This document shows, piece by piece, positions 1-6,426 of a stretch of 8,341 bases of DNA (positions are counted from its first letter, which is position 1; each line of letters opens with the position of its first letter). This DNA comes from Terriglobia bacterium (GTDB lineage Bacteria > Acidobacteriota > Terriglobia > UBA7540). Under the pieces are notes generated by a model that was not told the origin of the DNA, made no database searches, and was given only the letters and a program-made list of their open reading frames with translations. The translations under genes and the position numbers were made by a program. The DNA lies in the NCBI GenBank assembly GCA_030042795.1, contig JASHYZ010000040.1:1-8341 (forward strand), given 5' to 3'.

Positions 1-1441
1 AGCGGCTTTTGATGTAGTCACAGATGCGCCCAGCCTGGAAGTAGGAAACTAGCACCTGGCCGGGATACTCCGGGCGCACGAAGCCGCGGTCAAGATCAGC
101 CACCGGAAGCAGTTTCTTGTCCCGAACCGCAACCAGGATCTCCGGCGTGACACGGTCGCCCCACTCGGGTGAAGCTTCTGCCTCTTCATGGACTGCCAGG
201 CCTTCAGTGAACCAGCGCGGCACGCGATGATTGGTGGCCGTAAGAATGAAGACGTGGCTCATCTCATGCCGCAGCGTGCTGGCCCAGTTGAAGCTGCCGG
301 GCTCGCGGCTGGACGGACTGTCCATGGCCACAACCTCGCCGAAGGTAACGCCCAGTGCGCCGAGACCGGGCATTCCCATGGTGCGAACGGCGAAGTCCTC
401 ATGGTTCGGGTACACCTCCACCTGTACGGGGCCGGGCAGCGTCATTTTGTACTTCTTTTCGTAGTCCACAATGTTCTGCTTCACCTGTTGTTCAAAATAA
501 GGTCGCAGCAGATCGGCTTCCTTTTTTTGAAGCTTCAGGATCATCGTTGGTTCTTTGATGGTGACGAAGTTCTGGTAGCTGTCGAGCAGACGAAGGCTGT
601 TGACGGTAGCAGCATCTCTGTAATCGTGGTCGTAACACATCTCGAGCTGCTGGCGCGCTTCCTGGTCTTGGCCGAGCCGCATGAGATTGACGCCGAGATC
701 TGAGCGCGCCGACCACAGCTCGGGATCGAGCGCCACCGCCTGACGGTAGTAACTCACAGCATCTTCCCACCGGTAGTTCATTACGAGGTGGTGTGCGATG
801 AGGGCCCAGGCTTGCCCGTAAGTGGGATTAACTTGCCGGATCTTTTCGAGCCACGAATCGGGCGGCCGGTCAGCCAGCACTTCGACGGCCGCGTGAATGG
901 CCATCGCGTCCAGTGCTTCGGGAGAGAGTTTGAGAGCCTGGTCAGCCTGCGCAAGAGCCTGCTGGGTGTCGGAGTCCTCAAGCGCCAAGCTCGCCATCAG
1001 CTCGTGGGCTTCCACAAGCTTGGGATCAAGCTCCAGAGCCTTGGCGGTCCATTCGATGGCCTTGCTGTCAAAGCCATCAGCGCTTACGAGCGCGAGACCC
1101 AAATAAGCCTGGGCATTTTTGCTGTCTCTCTGCAACGCTTCCTTGAACAGATTCTCCGCTTCGGCGTTGTTGAAGCGCTCATGCAGCAGGAGTCCCCAGC
1201 GGACACGGTAATTCGCATTCTGATCTGATTGGGCCACAGCGATACGGAACTGGTCGTTTGCTTCCTGGTATTTCTCGAGGCCCCAATACCCTTCAGCGCG
1301 GAGGTAAGGGTCACGGGTCTGGGTGAGAGCCTCGAAGCATTTCTGCGCTGCGACGTTGCGGCCGTGCTTGCGTAGAGACTGGCAGCCCTCGGGTGTGGCT
1401 CCATAGGCCAGGCTGGCGACTGCCAGTATGATGATGCCCAC
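1..1441 (-). CDS. TPR protein with MA-clan (gluzincin) metallopeptidase domain, partial at C-terminus
   Basis: The reading frame is open for 480 codons and runs off the left edge, so the C-terminus is missing. The N-terminus from the GTG at 1441 is short and hydrophobic (GIIILAVASLAYGA), fitting a signal peptide with a weak charged n-region. Residues about 20-285 are helical TPR-like repeats, with typical pieces such as AQAYLGLALVSADGFDSKAI and ALELDPKLVEAHELMASLAL. A peptidase domain follows, with RHEMSHVF at residues 391-398 (zinc ligands H392 and H396, catalytic E393) and WFTEGLAVHEE at 410-420, where E413 fits the third ligand of the peptidase_MA family. The predicted role is an exported zinc endopeptidase whose TPR array binds partners or substrates; the substrate is unknown. 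It follows the caspase-like gene on the same strand, but 374 repeat-filled bases separate them. The start is uncertain: GTG 1441 is the only standard start found near the hydrophobic leader in this frame, and no clear ribosome site precedes it. Confidence 0.88.
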   Translation of the reverse strand, partial: MGIIILAVASLAYGATPEGCQSLRKHGRNVAAQKCFEALTQTRDPYLRAEGYWGLEKYQEANDQFRIAVAQSDQNANYRVRWGLLLHERFNNAEAENLFKEALQRDSKNAQAYLGLALVSADGFDSKAIEWTAKALELDPKLVEAHELMASLALEDSDTQQALAQADQALKLSPEALDAMAIHAAVEVLADRPPDSWLEKIRQVNPTYGQAWALIAHHLVMNYRWEDAVSYYRQAVALDPELWSARSDLGVNLMRLGQDQEARQQLEMCYDHDYRDAATVNSLRLLDSYQNFVTIKEPTMILKLQKKEADLLRPYFEQQVKQNIVDYEKKYKMTLPGPVQVEVYPNHEDFAVRTMGMPGLGALGVTFGEVVAMDSPSSREPGSFNWASTLRHEMSHVFILTATNHRVPRWFTEGLAVHEEAEASPEWGDRVTPEILVAVRDKKLLPVADLDRGFVRPEYPGQVLVSYFQAGRICDYIKSR

Positions 1442-1472
1442 TAACCCGCATATCTCACGAGGATTCCAGAAG

Positions 1473-1492
1473 GGCAGGGCTTCAGCCCAGCC
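1473..1492. repeat. Small imperfect hairpin just upstream of the TPR-peptidase gene
   Basis: GGC-A-GGGC, a TTCA loop, then GCCC-A-GCC form a 7-bp stem interrupted by one A/A mismatch. The surrounding sequence resembles the short dispersed hairpins seen between genes in repeat-rich Acidobacteriota-like genomes; that resemblance is from memory. No T-run follows on either strand, so it is not an obvious intrinsic terminator. It lies 32 bases upstream of the chosen GTG start. Confidence 0.35.
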
Positions 1493-1515
1493 GTGACAAC
1501 GCGCATCGAATTGCC

Positions 1516-1570
1516 GTCTCCCACTTTCCCCGTAGCTTGCCAACAGCAAGCTACGGGGAAAGTGGGAGAC
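1516..1570. repeat. Perfect 25-bp inverted repeat with a 5-base loop
   Basis: The left arm 1516-1540 and the right arm 1546-1570 are exact reverse complements over 25 bases, with the loop CAACA at 1541-1545. The arms begin GTCTCCCACTTTCCCC and end in GGGGAAAGTGGGAGAC. Symmetry stops abruptly on both sides (C at 1515 against A at 1571). No T-run follows on either strand, which argues against a rho-independent terminator. A perfect long stem of this sort fits a REP/MITE-like dispersed element, or an RNA stability or processing hairpin if the three minus-strand genes are co-transcribed. Confidence 0.85.
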
Positions 1571-1624
1571 AAACAACATAGTTCCGCAAGATCGGGGGGG
1601 CTGAAGAGCCTGTGAGAAAACTTG

Positions 1625-1708
1625 TGGATTCCCGCTTGTGCGGGAATGACACCATTGGAGTGAAACCCGGAAATCCAACAACGTCACCCCCGCGAAAGCG
1701 GGGGTCCA
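1625..1708. repeat. Inverted pair of short hairpins (REPIN-like)
   Basis: Two related hairpins face each other. The first (1625-1650) reads TGGATTCCCGC-TTGT-GCGGGAATGAC and has an 8-bp stem. The second (1683-1708), read on the minus strand, begins TGGACCCCCGC, has TTTC as its loop, and ends GCGGGGGTGAC, also with an 8-bp stem. The two units share the TGGA...CCCGC...GCGGG..TGAC framework, differ in the stem, and are separated by 32 bases. Two REP-like units in inverted orientation define a REPIN/BIME arrangement, which elsewhere is mobilised by RAYT-type transposases; no RAYT gene is in this window. Similar hairpins are common in proteobacterial intergenic DNA. Confidence 0.75.
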
Positions 1709-1815
1709 TTGCCTGGCCGGAACCAAACAGAAGGCTTCTCGGAGACTCTGAAGCCCCGTCCTTTGCGAATTCTGGAGACGAATGCGGGCTAATAATGAGG
1801 TTCCCGTTGCGCTGC

Positions 1816-2853
1816 TCACTTGTCCAACTCCTCCTGGACTCGCGCCAACTCTACCAACGCGTCGGTAAGCTGCTTCTTGTACTCTTCCTGCGACATTGCC
1901 GCTTTCTGGTACTTTAGAGTGTCAATTCGGCGCTCTAATTCTTCTTTTTTGGCCAGCAGAGCCCTCTTAGCCGGATCGTTCGCTGCCTTCTGCGCGGCGC
2001 CGAGCCGCAGAAGCACGAAGCTTGAGAGCAGGAGACCCTCGCCGCTCTCCACCGAAGGCTGGCGTACCGCTTCGTTCTTCCCGGTGTCATCGAATACGGC
2101 GTGTTCGGTGGCCAGGCGCTTCTCAGACTCGTAGAACTCTGCGGTTTTGCGCTCCGCGTACTGGAACGCTTCGAGCGCGCTGATGGCGTCGTTTTTGTCG
2201 ACGTCCACATCGGGATCATGAAGCGCCTCAACCCAATAGCGCGCAAAGATGGTCGCGTTTTTTTCAGAGCCGTCCTTGGTGGCGGCGATCACACCACGTC
2301 CGGGCCTTTCAAGAGCGGGAAGCGAACCTCCGCTGGCGCTCGTCGTATTCACGATCAATTGCCGCTTCGCAGGTATGCTGTCGCACAACTGGGCGAGTTC
2401 GGCGCCCGAGACATCAGGACCGACGAGGTTGAATTTGTATTCGACGCCATCAAATGAGCCATGTCCAATAAGGACAAGCACGAAATCATCCTCCGGCTTG
2501 GCTTCACGGGCAACCGCAGCCAAAATGTCGCGCACGTGTTCCCGAGTTGCGTCGTTGCCGGTAAGGGTGTAGACGTGCGCGTCGGCGCCCGATGCCTTGA
2601 AGGTCTTATCCAGATCCTGGGCCAGTCCCGTGAATCGCTGCTCATACTCGGGCTCTCCGCCCAAACCGGCGACCGTCACGTAATAGACGGCCGCACGGGC
2701 GGGAAGCGCCGCCAGAATCAGAGCCCCAAGGCCCAAGATCGGGCGTGTTGTACTGAGAAGAATCCCGGGAGCGCGGGCATCCCGCCCGCTCTTGGGCCTT
2801 CTCTCGAAACGCACGGCGGGCGAGACGCCCGCGCTCCCGGGGCGGCTAATCAC
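1816..2853 (-). CDS. Exported caspase-fold (C14-like) protein with Ser in place of the catalytic Cys
   Basis: With the GTG at 2853 as start the product is 345 residues. That GTG overlaps the stop of the upstream vWA gene by 4 bases (GTGA), a usual arrangement for translational coupling. ATGs at 2883 and a start at 2934 are also in frame but lie inside the vWA gene; a TTG at 2736 would skip the inserted repeat. Residues 5-30 are encoded by a palindromic repeat. A hydrophobic leader follows (ILGLGALILAALPARA), suggesting export. The caspase-like core shows VLVLIGHGS (His 131) and IVNTTSASGG (about 167-176). Set against the family motif D-A-C-x-S-G-G, the cysteine position is Ser 172; the only cysteine in the core is C157. 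ATKDGSEKNAT follows, then DVDKNDAISALE (217-228), which fits an EF-hand loop except for Asp at position 6. The C-terminal 55 residues are Lys/Glu-rich and probably coiled coil. It may be a pseudo-caspase scaffold or regulator of its neighbours. Family assignment is good; activity is unknown. Confidence 0.85.
   Translation of the reverse strand: MISRPGSAGVSPAVRFERRPKSGRDARAPGILLSTTRPILGLGALILAALPARAAVYYVTVAGLGGEPEYEQRFTGLAQDLDKTFKASGADAHVYTLTGNDATREHVRDILAAVAREAKPEDDFVLVLIGHGSFDGVEYKFNLVGPDVSGAELAQLCDSIPAKRQLIVNTTSASGGSLPALERPGRGVIAATKDGSEKNATIFARYWVEALHDPDVDVDKNDAISALEAFQYAERKTAEFYESEKRLATEHAVFDDTGKNEAVRQPSVESGEGLLLSSFVLLRLGAAQKAANDPAKRALLAKKEELERRIDTLKYQKAAMSQEEYKKQLTDALVELARVQEELDK
2764..2841. 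repeat. 78-bp palindromic (REPIN-like) element at the vWA/caspase gene junction
   Basis: Arms 2764-2789 and 2816-2841 are 26 bases each and match as an inverted repeat at 24 of 26 positions, around a 26-base spacer. Each arm itself holds a small hairpin (GCGGG-CAT-CCCGC in the left arm), so the element is two REP-like units back to back. It starts 8 bases after the vWA stop codon in the direction of transcription. Its total length is 78 bases, exactly 26 codons. Read on the minus strand it has no stop and encodes a PGSAGVSPA...GRDARAPG peptide, a phrase I recall from many repeat-derived peptides in unrelated bacteria. Confidence 0.85.
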
Positions 2854-5129
2854 ACAACACCCCACTTGCGGCGCAGCAGCCATTCCGTACACAGCAGCGC
2901 CAGAATCAGCAAAAACATCGCCGGCAGGTTCCACAGGTCTTTGGTTGCGCGAACCGTTATCCCCGCTTCAGAATAGCCAATCTCGCCCGGGAGCCTGGAT
3001 AGCTCCTGCGGCCGCCAATAGCGTCCCCCGGTTTCTTCGGAGAGCTTCTGCAGCAGCTCGCGATTCTGCTCCGCGTGGAAGTTCTCGGCAACGCCGTCCA
3101 TGCGCTCGAAGCCGGCGACATCCCGGCCCGCCTCCTCATCACCGAGCTTCGCAACTACTTCGGCCTGGTAGGAGCCGGGCGCGTCCGCCGTCCACTCACC
3201 ATGATACAGCCCCGCCGTACGCGAATCGGGCGTCAGCTCGACCACTTCCGAGTTGACTCCGGGCCCGGAAATACGAGCTTGCACCTGGGCGTCGGATTCC
3301 GGCAGATAATCTTTGTCCCGGACCTCGGCGGAAAGTTCGACGTGACCATCGTCGAACAGGATTGGACTCGCCACCGAAGCGGTGACACGGCCAGGAGTGT
3401 CTGTGACTAGCCAGCGTAGCAATTGCCGCCAGAATGTAACGTGGCTCTGATCTTCCAAAGGCATGCTCATCCGCCAGCGCCAAGTTCCTCCCGTAGCCAG
3501 CACGGCGGTACGACCGCGACCGTAGTTTTCGGTCACCAGCAAGGGCAGACTGCCGTGGCCGGTGTTCATTTGCGCCAACACCACGGCGCCGGGTTTCGGC
3601 GTGCCTGCATCCTGGTAATTCATCAGGTAGGGAAGTTGTTTCCAGCGCTTCGCGTTGCTGTCGGGGTCTTCAATCAGGCGGCAAATGATACTGTCGGCGC
3701 CGGCTGGGGTCAGTGCGGCCGTGGCTGGGTCGCGCACGAACGTGTCCTTCCTGTTGGGGAGGACGACCGGAAGCAAGTCAGCCAGACTGGAGGATCTCCA
3801 GCCTCCGTCGGCCAGCGCGAGACGTCCGCCAAGAAACAGCAGCCCGCCGCCGCGTTGGTCCACGAATTGCTTGATGAGTGCTTGCTGCGGCGGCGTGAAG
3901 TAACTCACCTCAACCGATCCGATGATTAAGCCCTGGTACCCAAAGAGGCTCTCGCTGCTGGAAGGAAAGCCATCGGCCAGTTCGTTGGGATTGTCGATTC
4001 CCTGGCGGTAGATCTTGTTCTCGGTCGTCCTCACCATCGAGGTCAATTGAACGTTGGGGTCGTCATCCTCAGCGCGCCGGATGAACTTGTATTCCCAGCG
4101 CGGCTCGCCTTCCATATAAAGGATGCGGCGTTTGTCGGCCCGAACGTCTATCAGGCGTACGACGCTGTTGTTTGACGGATTCTCTTCGTCGGGTAAGGTG
4201 TCGATAGAGAACTGAAAGGTCTTCTCTCCAGCGGCTCCCACATCGAAAAGCAGGGTTTCGTCTTGGATTTCACCGTCGCGGCCGAACGTGACCTCGCGAG
4301 CGCCCACCGTCTTCGCTCCATCGCGAACTCGAAGCATGGACTTGCGGCCAGCGTACCCGCGCTGGTGAAAAGTGACCGAAGCGACCAGCCGTGAGCCTGC
4401 CAGTACGCGAGGCGCTACCTCGACCTCATTGATTTCCACATCGCGGTTCATCTGCTCCCGGCCGAAGCCAACAGTGTGCACTGGAATACGGCGCTGGCGG
4501 AGGGCGGCCATGGTCTCGCGGTCAATGCCGCCGGTGTTGTCGGAGCCGTCGCTCAGCAGTACCACGGCTCCGATGGGCAGGTCAGGGGTCTCTTCAATCA
4601 GTTGTTTGAGGCTGTCGCCGATGCGCGTGGCCGCCGCTGAGGGCGGGCCGGAGGCCGCAAGCTCCGCCACACTTGGAATGCGGCTGAGGCGACTGTCGAG
4701 GCTGTAGAGGCGCGTCTGAAACTTCTTTTGCAGATCCGTCAACACGCCGGAGTTGAGCGCCTGAATGGCCCGCGCCTCCCGCGTGATTCCGTCCTCAGAA
4801 ATCCCCATACTGCGCGAATCATCCAGAAGGATGGCCACGATGTTCTGCTGGGGCTTGAGTTCGGCAACCACGATGACAGGCCTCCAGAGCAAAATGAGTA
4901 CTAGCGCGACCACCGCTGACTCGAGGAGCCAAATGACAGCGGCGCGCCAGGTCCTCAGGTTGGATGCCGCGCTGGGCAGGCGCGAGCGGATTTGCAGCGC
5001 TAGGCCGGCGGCTGACGCCAGTATCAGGAGAAGGAGTATCCACCTTGGCCAGGCGCTCAGCAGAACAAGCTCACCCTTGGAGAAAACGGCCGCCGGATAC
5101 TTGAAGAGGAGATGAAACACGATCACCAC
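2850..5129 (-). CDS. Membrane-anchored vWA-domain protein with glutamine-amidotransferase-like region
   Basis: The product is 759 residues. Two N-terminal membrane segments (about 30-47 and 65-88) are joined by an Arg-rich loop, and a third lies near the C-terminus (734-750) followed by RRK. By the positive-inside rule the large middle part faces the periplasm. The vWA domain (about 97-225) has a complete MIDAS site: D103-x-S105-x-S107, T168, and D194 in LLSDGSD. After a beta-rich stretch (230-330) comes a class I glutamine-amidotransferase-like region (about 335-580), with YMEGEPRWEYKFIRRA, LIIGSVEVSYFTPPQQALI and RGGGLLFLGG. No nucleophile cysteine is visible there, so it is probably a non-catalytic fold. 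A further beta-rich domain (580-665) precedes the C-terminal helix. It resembles BatA-like proteins that elsewhere sit beside MoxR ATPases; none lies directly upstream here. Start codons GTG 5129, 5126 and 5120 are all possible, and no ribosome site is convincing. It appears to be the first gene of the minus-strand cluster. Confidence 0.9.
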   Translation of the reverse strand: MVIVFHLLFKYPAAVFSKGELVLLSAWPRWILLLLILASAAGLALQIRSRLPSAASNLRTWRAAVIWLLESAVVALVLILLWRPVIVVAELKPQQNIVAILLDDSRSMGISEDGITREARAIQALNSGVLTDLQKKFQTRLYSLDSRLSRIPSVAELAASGPPSAAATRIGDSLKQLIEETPDLPIGAVVLLSDGSDNTGGIDRETMAALRQRRIPVHTVGFGREQMNRDVEINEVEVAPRVLAGSRLVASVTFHQRGYAGRKSMLRVRDGAKTVGAREVTFGRDGEIQDETLLFDVGAAGEKTFQFSIDTLPDEENPSNNSVVRLIDVRADKRRILYMEGEPRWEYKFIRRAEDDDPNVQLTSMVRTTENKIYRQGIDNPNELADGFPSSSESLFGYQGLIIGSVEVSYFTPPQQALIKQFVDQRGGGLLFLGGRLALADGGWRSSSLADLLPVVLPNRKDTFVRDPATAALTPAGADSIICRLIEDPDSNAKRWKQLPYLMNYQDAGTPKPGAVVLAQMNTGHGSLPLLVTENYGRGRTAVLATGGTWRWRMSMPLEDQSHVTFWRQLLRWLVTDTPGRVTASVASPILFDDGHVELSAEVRDKDYLPESDAQVQARISGPGVNSEVVELTPDSRTAGLYHGEWTADAPGSYQAEVVAKLGDEEAGRDVAGFERMDGVAENFHAEQNRELLQKLSEETGGRYWRPQELSRLPGEIGYSEAGITVRATKDLWNLPAMFLLILALLCTEWLLRRKWGVV

Positions 5130-5229
5130 AATCGGGCGTTGATTAGAAGCACGCGCTTAGGAGTTCGATGCATAAAGCCGAGCAAATGGGACAATTCTCA
5201 CCGGCGCATTCTATGATGCGGTTCCTTGG

Positions 5230-5586
5230 GTGTCATGCTGCAGAAGTCCGCAGCATAATTCAGCTCCGAAGGAACGGTATCACTTAGCCTACGGCGCCGG
5301 AAGATGTGAAAGAATCAACCGCCATGACGGCTTCACCATCGCGGTTTCACAGGCGCGGTATCTGGCGCCCATCGCCAAACGGTCTGTGCTGAGCGACGAC
5401 GCTCTGAGCATTCTCGTTCCGATCTTGGAAGAAGTGGTGGGTTGGGAGGCATCCCAGATTCGGACCTTTTTCGAGGAGCACGGCCTGCTGATCCAGGAAT
5501 GGGATCGAGTGAGGGCAGACTGGCTGACGATCGCGGCAAGCCCGGCCCCCAGCCCGCCTGGGAATCGCGCCGTGGAGGCGAAGTAA
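5230..5586 (+). CDS. Hypothetical small protein, start uncertain, possibly a gene remnant
   Basis: An open frame of 118 codons from GTG 5230 to TAA 5584-5586, transcribed divergently from the vWA gene. I do not recognise it. The region from about residue 34 on looks protein-like: a [18 protein letters not shown] stretch, then amphipathic helices ([37 protein letters not shown]) and a Pro/Ala-rich tail. The first 30 codons contain many Cys, His and rare codons and look non-coding. There is no ATG in frame; an internal GTG at 5386 would give only 66 residues. No ribosome-binding site is evident. A truncated or decayed gene is as likely as an intact one. Confidence 0.35.
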   Translation: MSCCRSPQHNSAPKERYHLAYGAGRCERINRHDGFTIAVSQARYLAPIAKRSVLSDDALSILVPILEEVVGWEASQIRTFFEEHGLLIQEWDRVRADWLTIAASPAPSPPGNRAVEAK

Positions 5587-6119
5587 CCGCAATCCTGGTT
5601 CCCAACAGCGGCAGCTTTCAGGCCTAGTGACCGGGACTTCGCTCGCCGGTAAACAGGGTGTCACCGAAAGAGGACGGCCGGGCTCGTCCAGCCGGTCGGT
5701 TTTCAAATCGCGCCCTTGTTTCAAGCCTTCACCACTGCGTCTCTTACCGGGCAGGTTTCGGCTGGCGCATGGGGGTCATCGCCGGCGTATCGGCTCTTAA
5801 GACGCGGTCCTGTGGTTCATCCGTCCAGACTTGACGGCAAGACGAGAAGTCAATGTACTATAAGATACATGTCATTGCAGTTACCGATCAGACGGCGGGA
5901 TCCTCTCCTAGGCCCCCCTAACCCTCTCCAGATCTACGGGTACGGGCTCAAACAGGGGTACCCCCAGGGTATATATCACGACTTGAAACGAACCAAAAGC
6001 TGTAATTTATTCATTATATTGGAAATGGCTTGATTTTTTGGCCGGAAGACGATGGTGGGTACTGGTGTCATTTGCTGGGCGGAACCCTCCGAGGCATCGT
6101 CATTCCTGCCAAGTGATCT
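5587..6119. other. Gene-free stretch of degenerate sequence
   Basis: I see no convincing gene on either strand over 533 bases. The part from 5880 to about 6040 changes character: a C-rich run (GGCCCCCCTAACCCTCTCC), the 10-base palindrome GGGGTACCCC at 5955-5964, then an AT-rich tail (TAATTTATTCATTATATTGG) that contrasts with the GC-rich surroundings. This C-rich then AT-rich order reminds me of dispersed non-coding elements in Acidobacteriota genomes, but I cannot confirm it. The short open frames here are not supported by composition or by any recognisable protein. Confidence 0.5.
5831..5866 (+). promoter_or_regulatory. Weak sigma-70-like promoter candidate
   Basis: TTGACG at 5831-5836 is a good -35 match. 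TACTAT at 5856-5861 is the best -10, but the spacer is 19 bases; TATAAG and TAAGAT lie still further away. No gene starts within a plausible distance on the plus strand, so a target is lacking. It may be chance, or a remnant of a mobile-element promoter. Confidence 0.2.
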
Positions 6120-6271
6120 AGCTAGCAGGCTGCGGAGAAAGTCGTCCAACCTGTCATTCCGAGGAGCCGGAGGCAACGAGGAATCTCATATATCCTTTAC
6201 TTTCAGAGCGAGATTCCTCACTTTGCTCGGAATGACAGCATTAGCAGGCCTTTTTCCGTAGCCTGCTAGCT
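6120..6271. repeat. Nested inverted-repeat (MITE-like) element, 152 bp
   Basis: The outer arms 6120-6141 and 6250-6271 match as an inverted repeat at 20 of 22 positions (left arm begins AGCTAGCAGGCTGCGG). Inside lies a second, separate palindrome: TGTCATTCCGAG (6152-6163) pairs exactly with CTCGGAATGACA (6226-6237), and GAGGAATCTC (6178-6187) with GAGATTCCTC (6210-6219). The right end also holds TAGCAGGC (6242-6249), which pairs with GCCTGCTA (6261-6268). The two symmetric units are known to me as separate dispersed repeats, so this may be one element inserted in another. It carries no gene and could not move without a transposase supplied elsewhere. Confidence 0.8.
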
Positions 6272-6392
6272 GATTCTTAGCACCGTTAGCTACCTTTGAA
6301 GTGGCCTTCGAACTCGCCTTTGCCTACCGATTTCTCACCAGACAGCCTGCAGTTCCTGACAAACCGCGTCGTCGTCCGCAGGTCTGAAATAC

Positions 6393-6418
6393 CGGCGATA
6401 CCTGCGCTGGCATCGCCG
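6393..6418. promoter_or_regulatory. Short dyad upstream of the sigma-54-like promoter
   Basis: CGGCGAT (6393-6399) and ATCGCCG (6412-6418) are exact inverted repeats around a 12-base spacer. Its position just upstream of the -24 element would suit an activator site, though enhancer-binding proteins usually bind about 100 bases or more upstream. Seven-base arms in GC-rich DNA can occur by chance. Confidence 0.2.
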
Positions 6419-6426
6419 CTCCATTT

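Noticed and set aside
188..703. Plus-strand open frame of 171 codons
   Set aside because: It is antisense to the TPR-peptidase gene, whose HExxH domain gives the true coding strand.
1516..1570. Rho-independent terminator
   Set aside because: The stem is strong but no T-run follows on either strand, and the perfect 25-bp arms are longer than usual terminators.
1625..1708. CRISPR-like repeat pair
   Set aside because: Only two units, in inverted rather than direct orientation, different in sequence, and no cas gene; this is a REP-type pair.
2338..2418. C157 (GTG-start numbering) of the caspase-like protein as the real catalytic cysteine
   Set aside because: It lies only 26 residues after the GHG histidine in an AQLCDS helix-like context, without the S-G-G that follows the nucleophile in the family.
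2461..2976. Plus-strand open frame of 171 codons across the gene junction
   Set aside because: Antisense to the caspase-like and vWA genes; the middle is the reverse reading of the palindromic repeat (a GGRDARAPG-type peptide).
6052..6261. Plus-strand open frame of 69 codons
   Set aside because: Most of it is the nested palindromic element; the SFRGAGGNEES-type peptide is repeat-derived.
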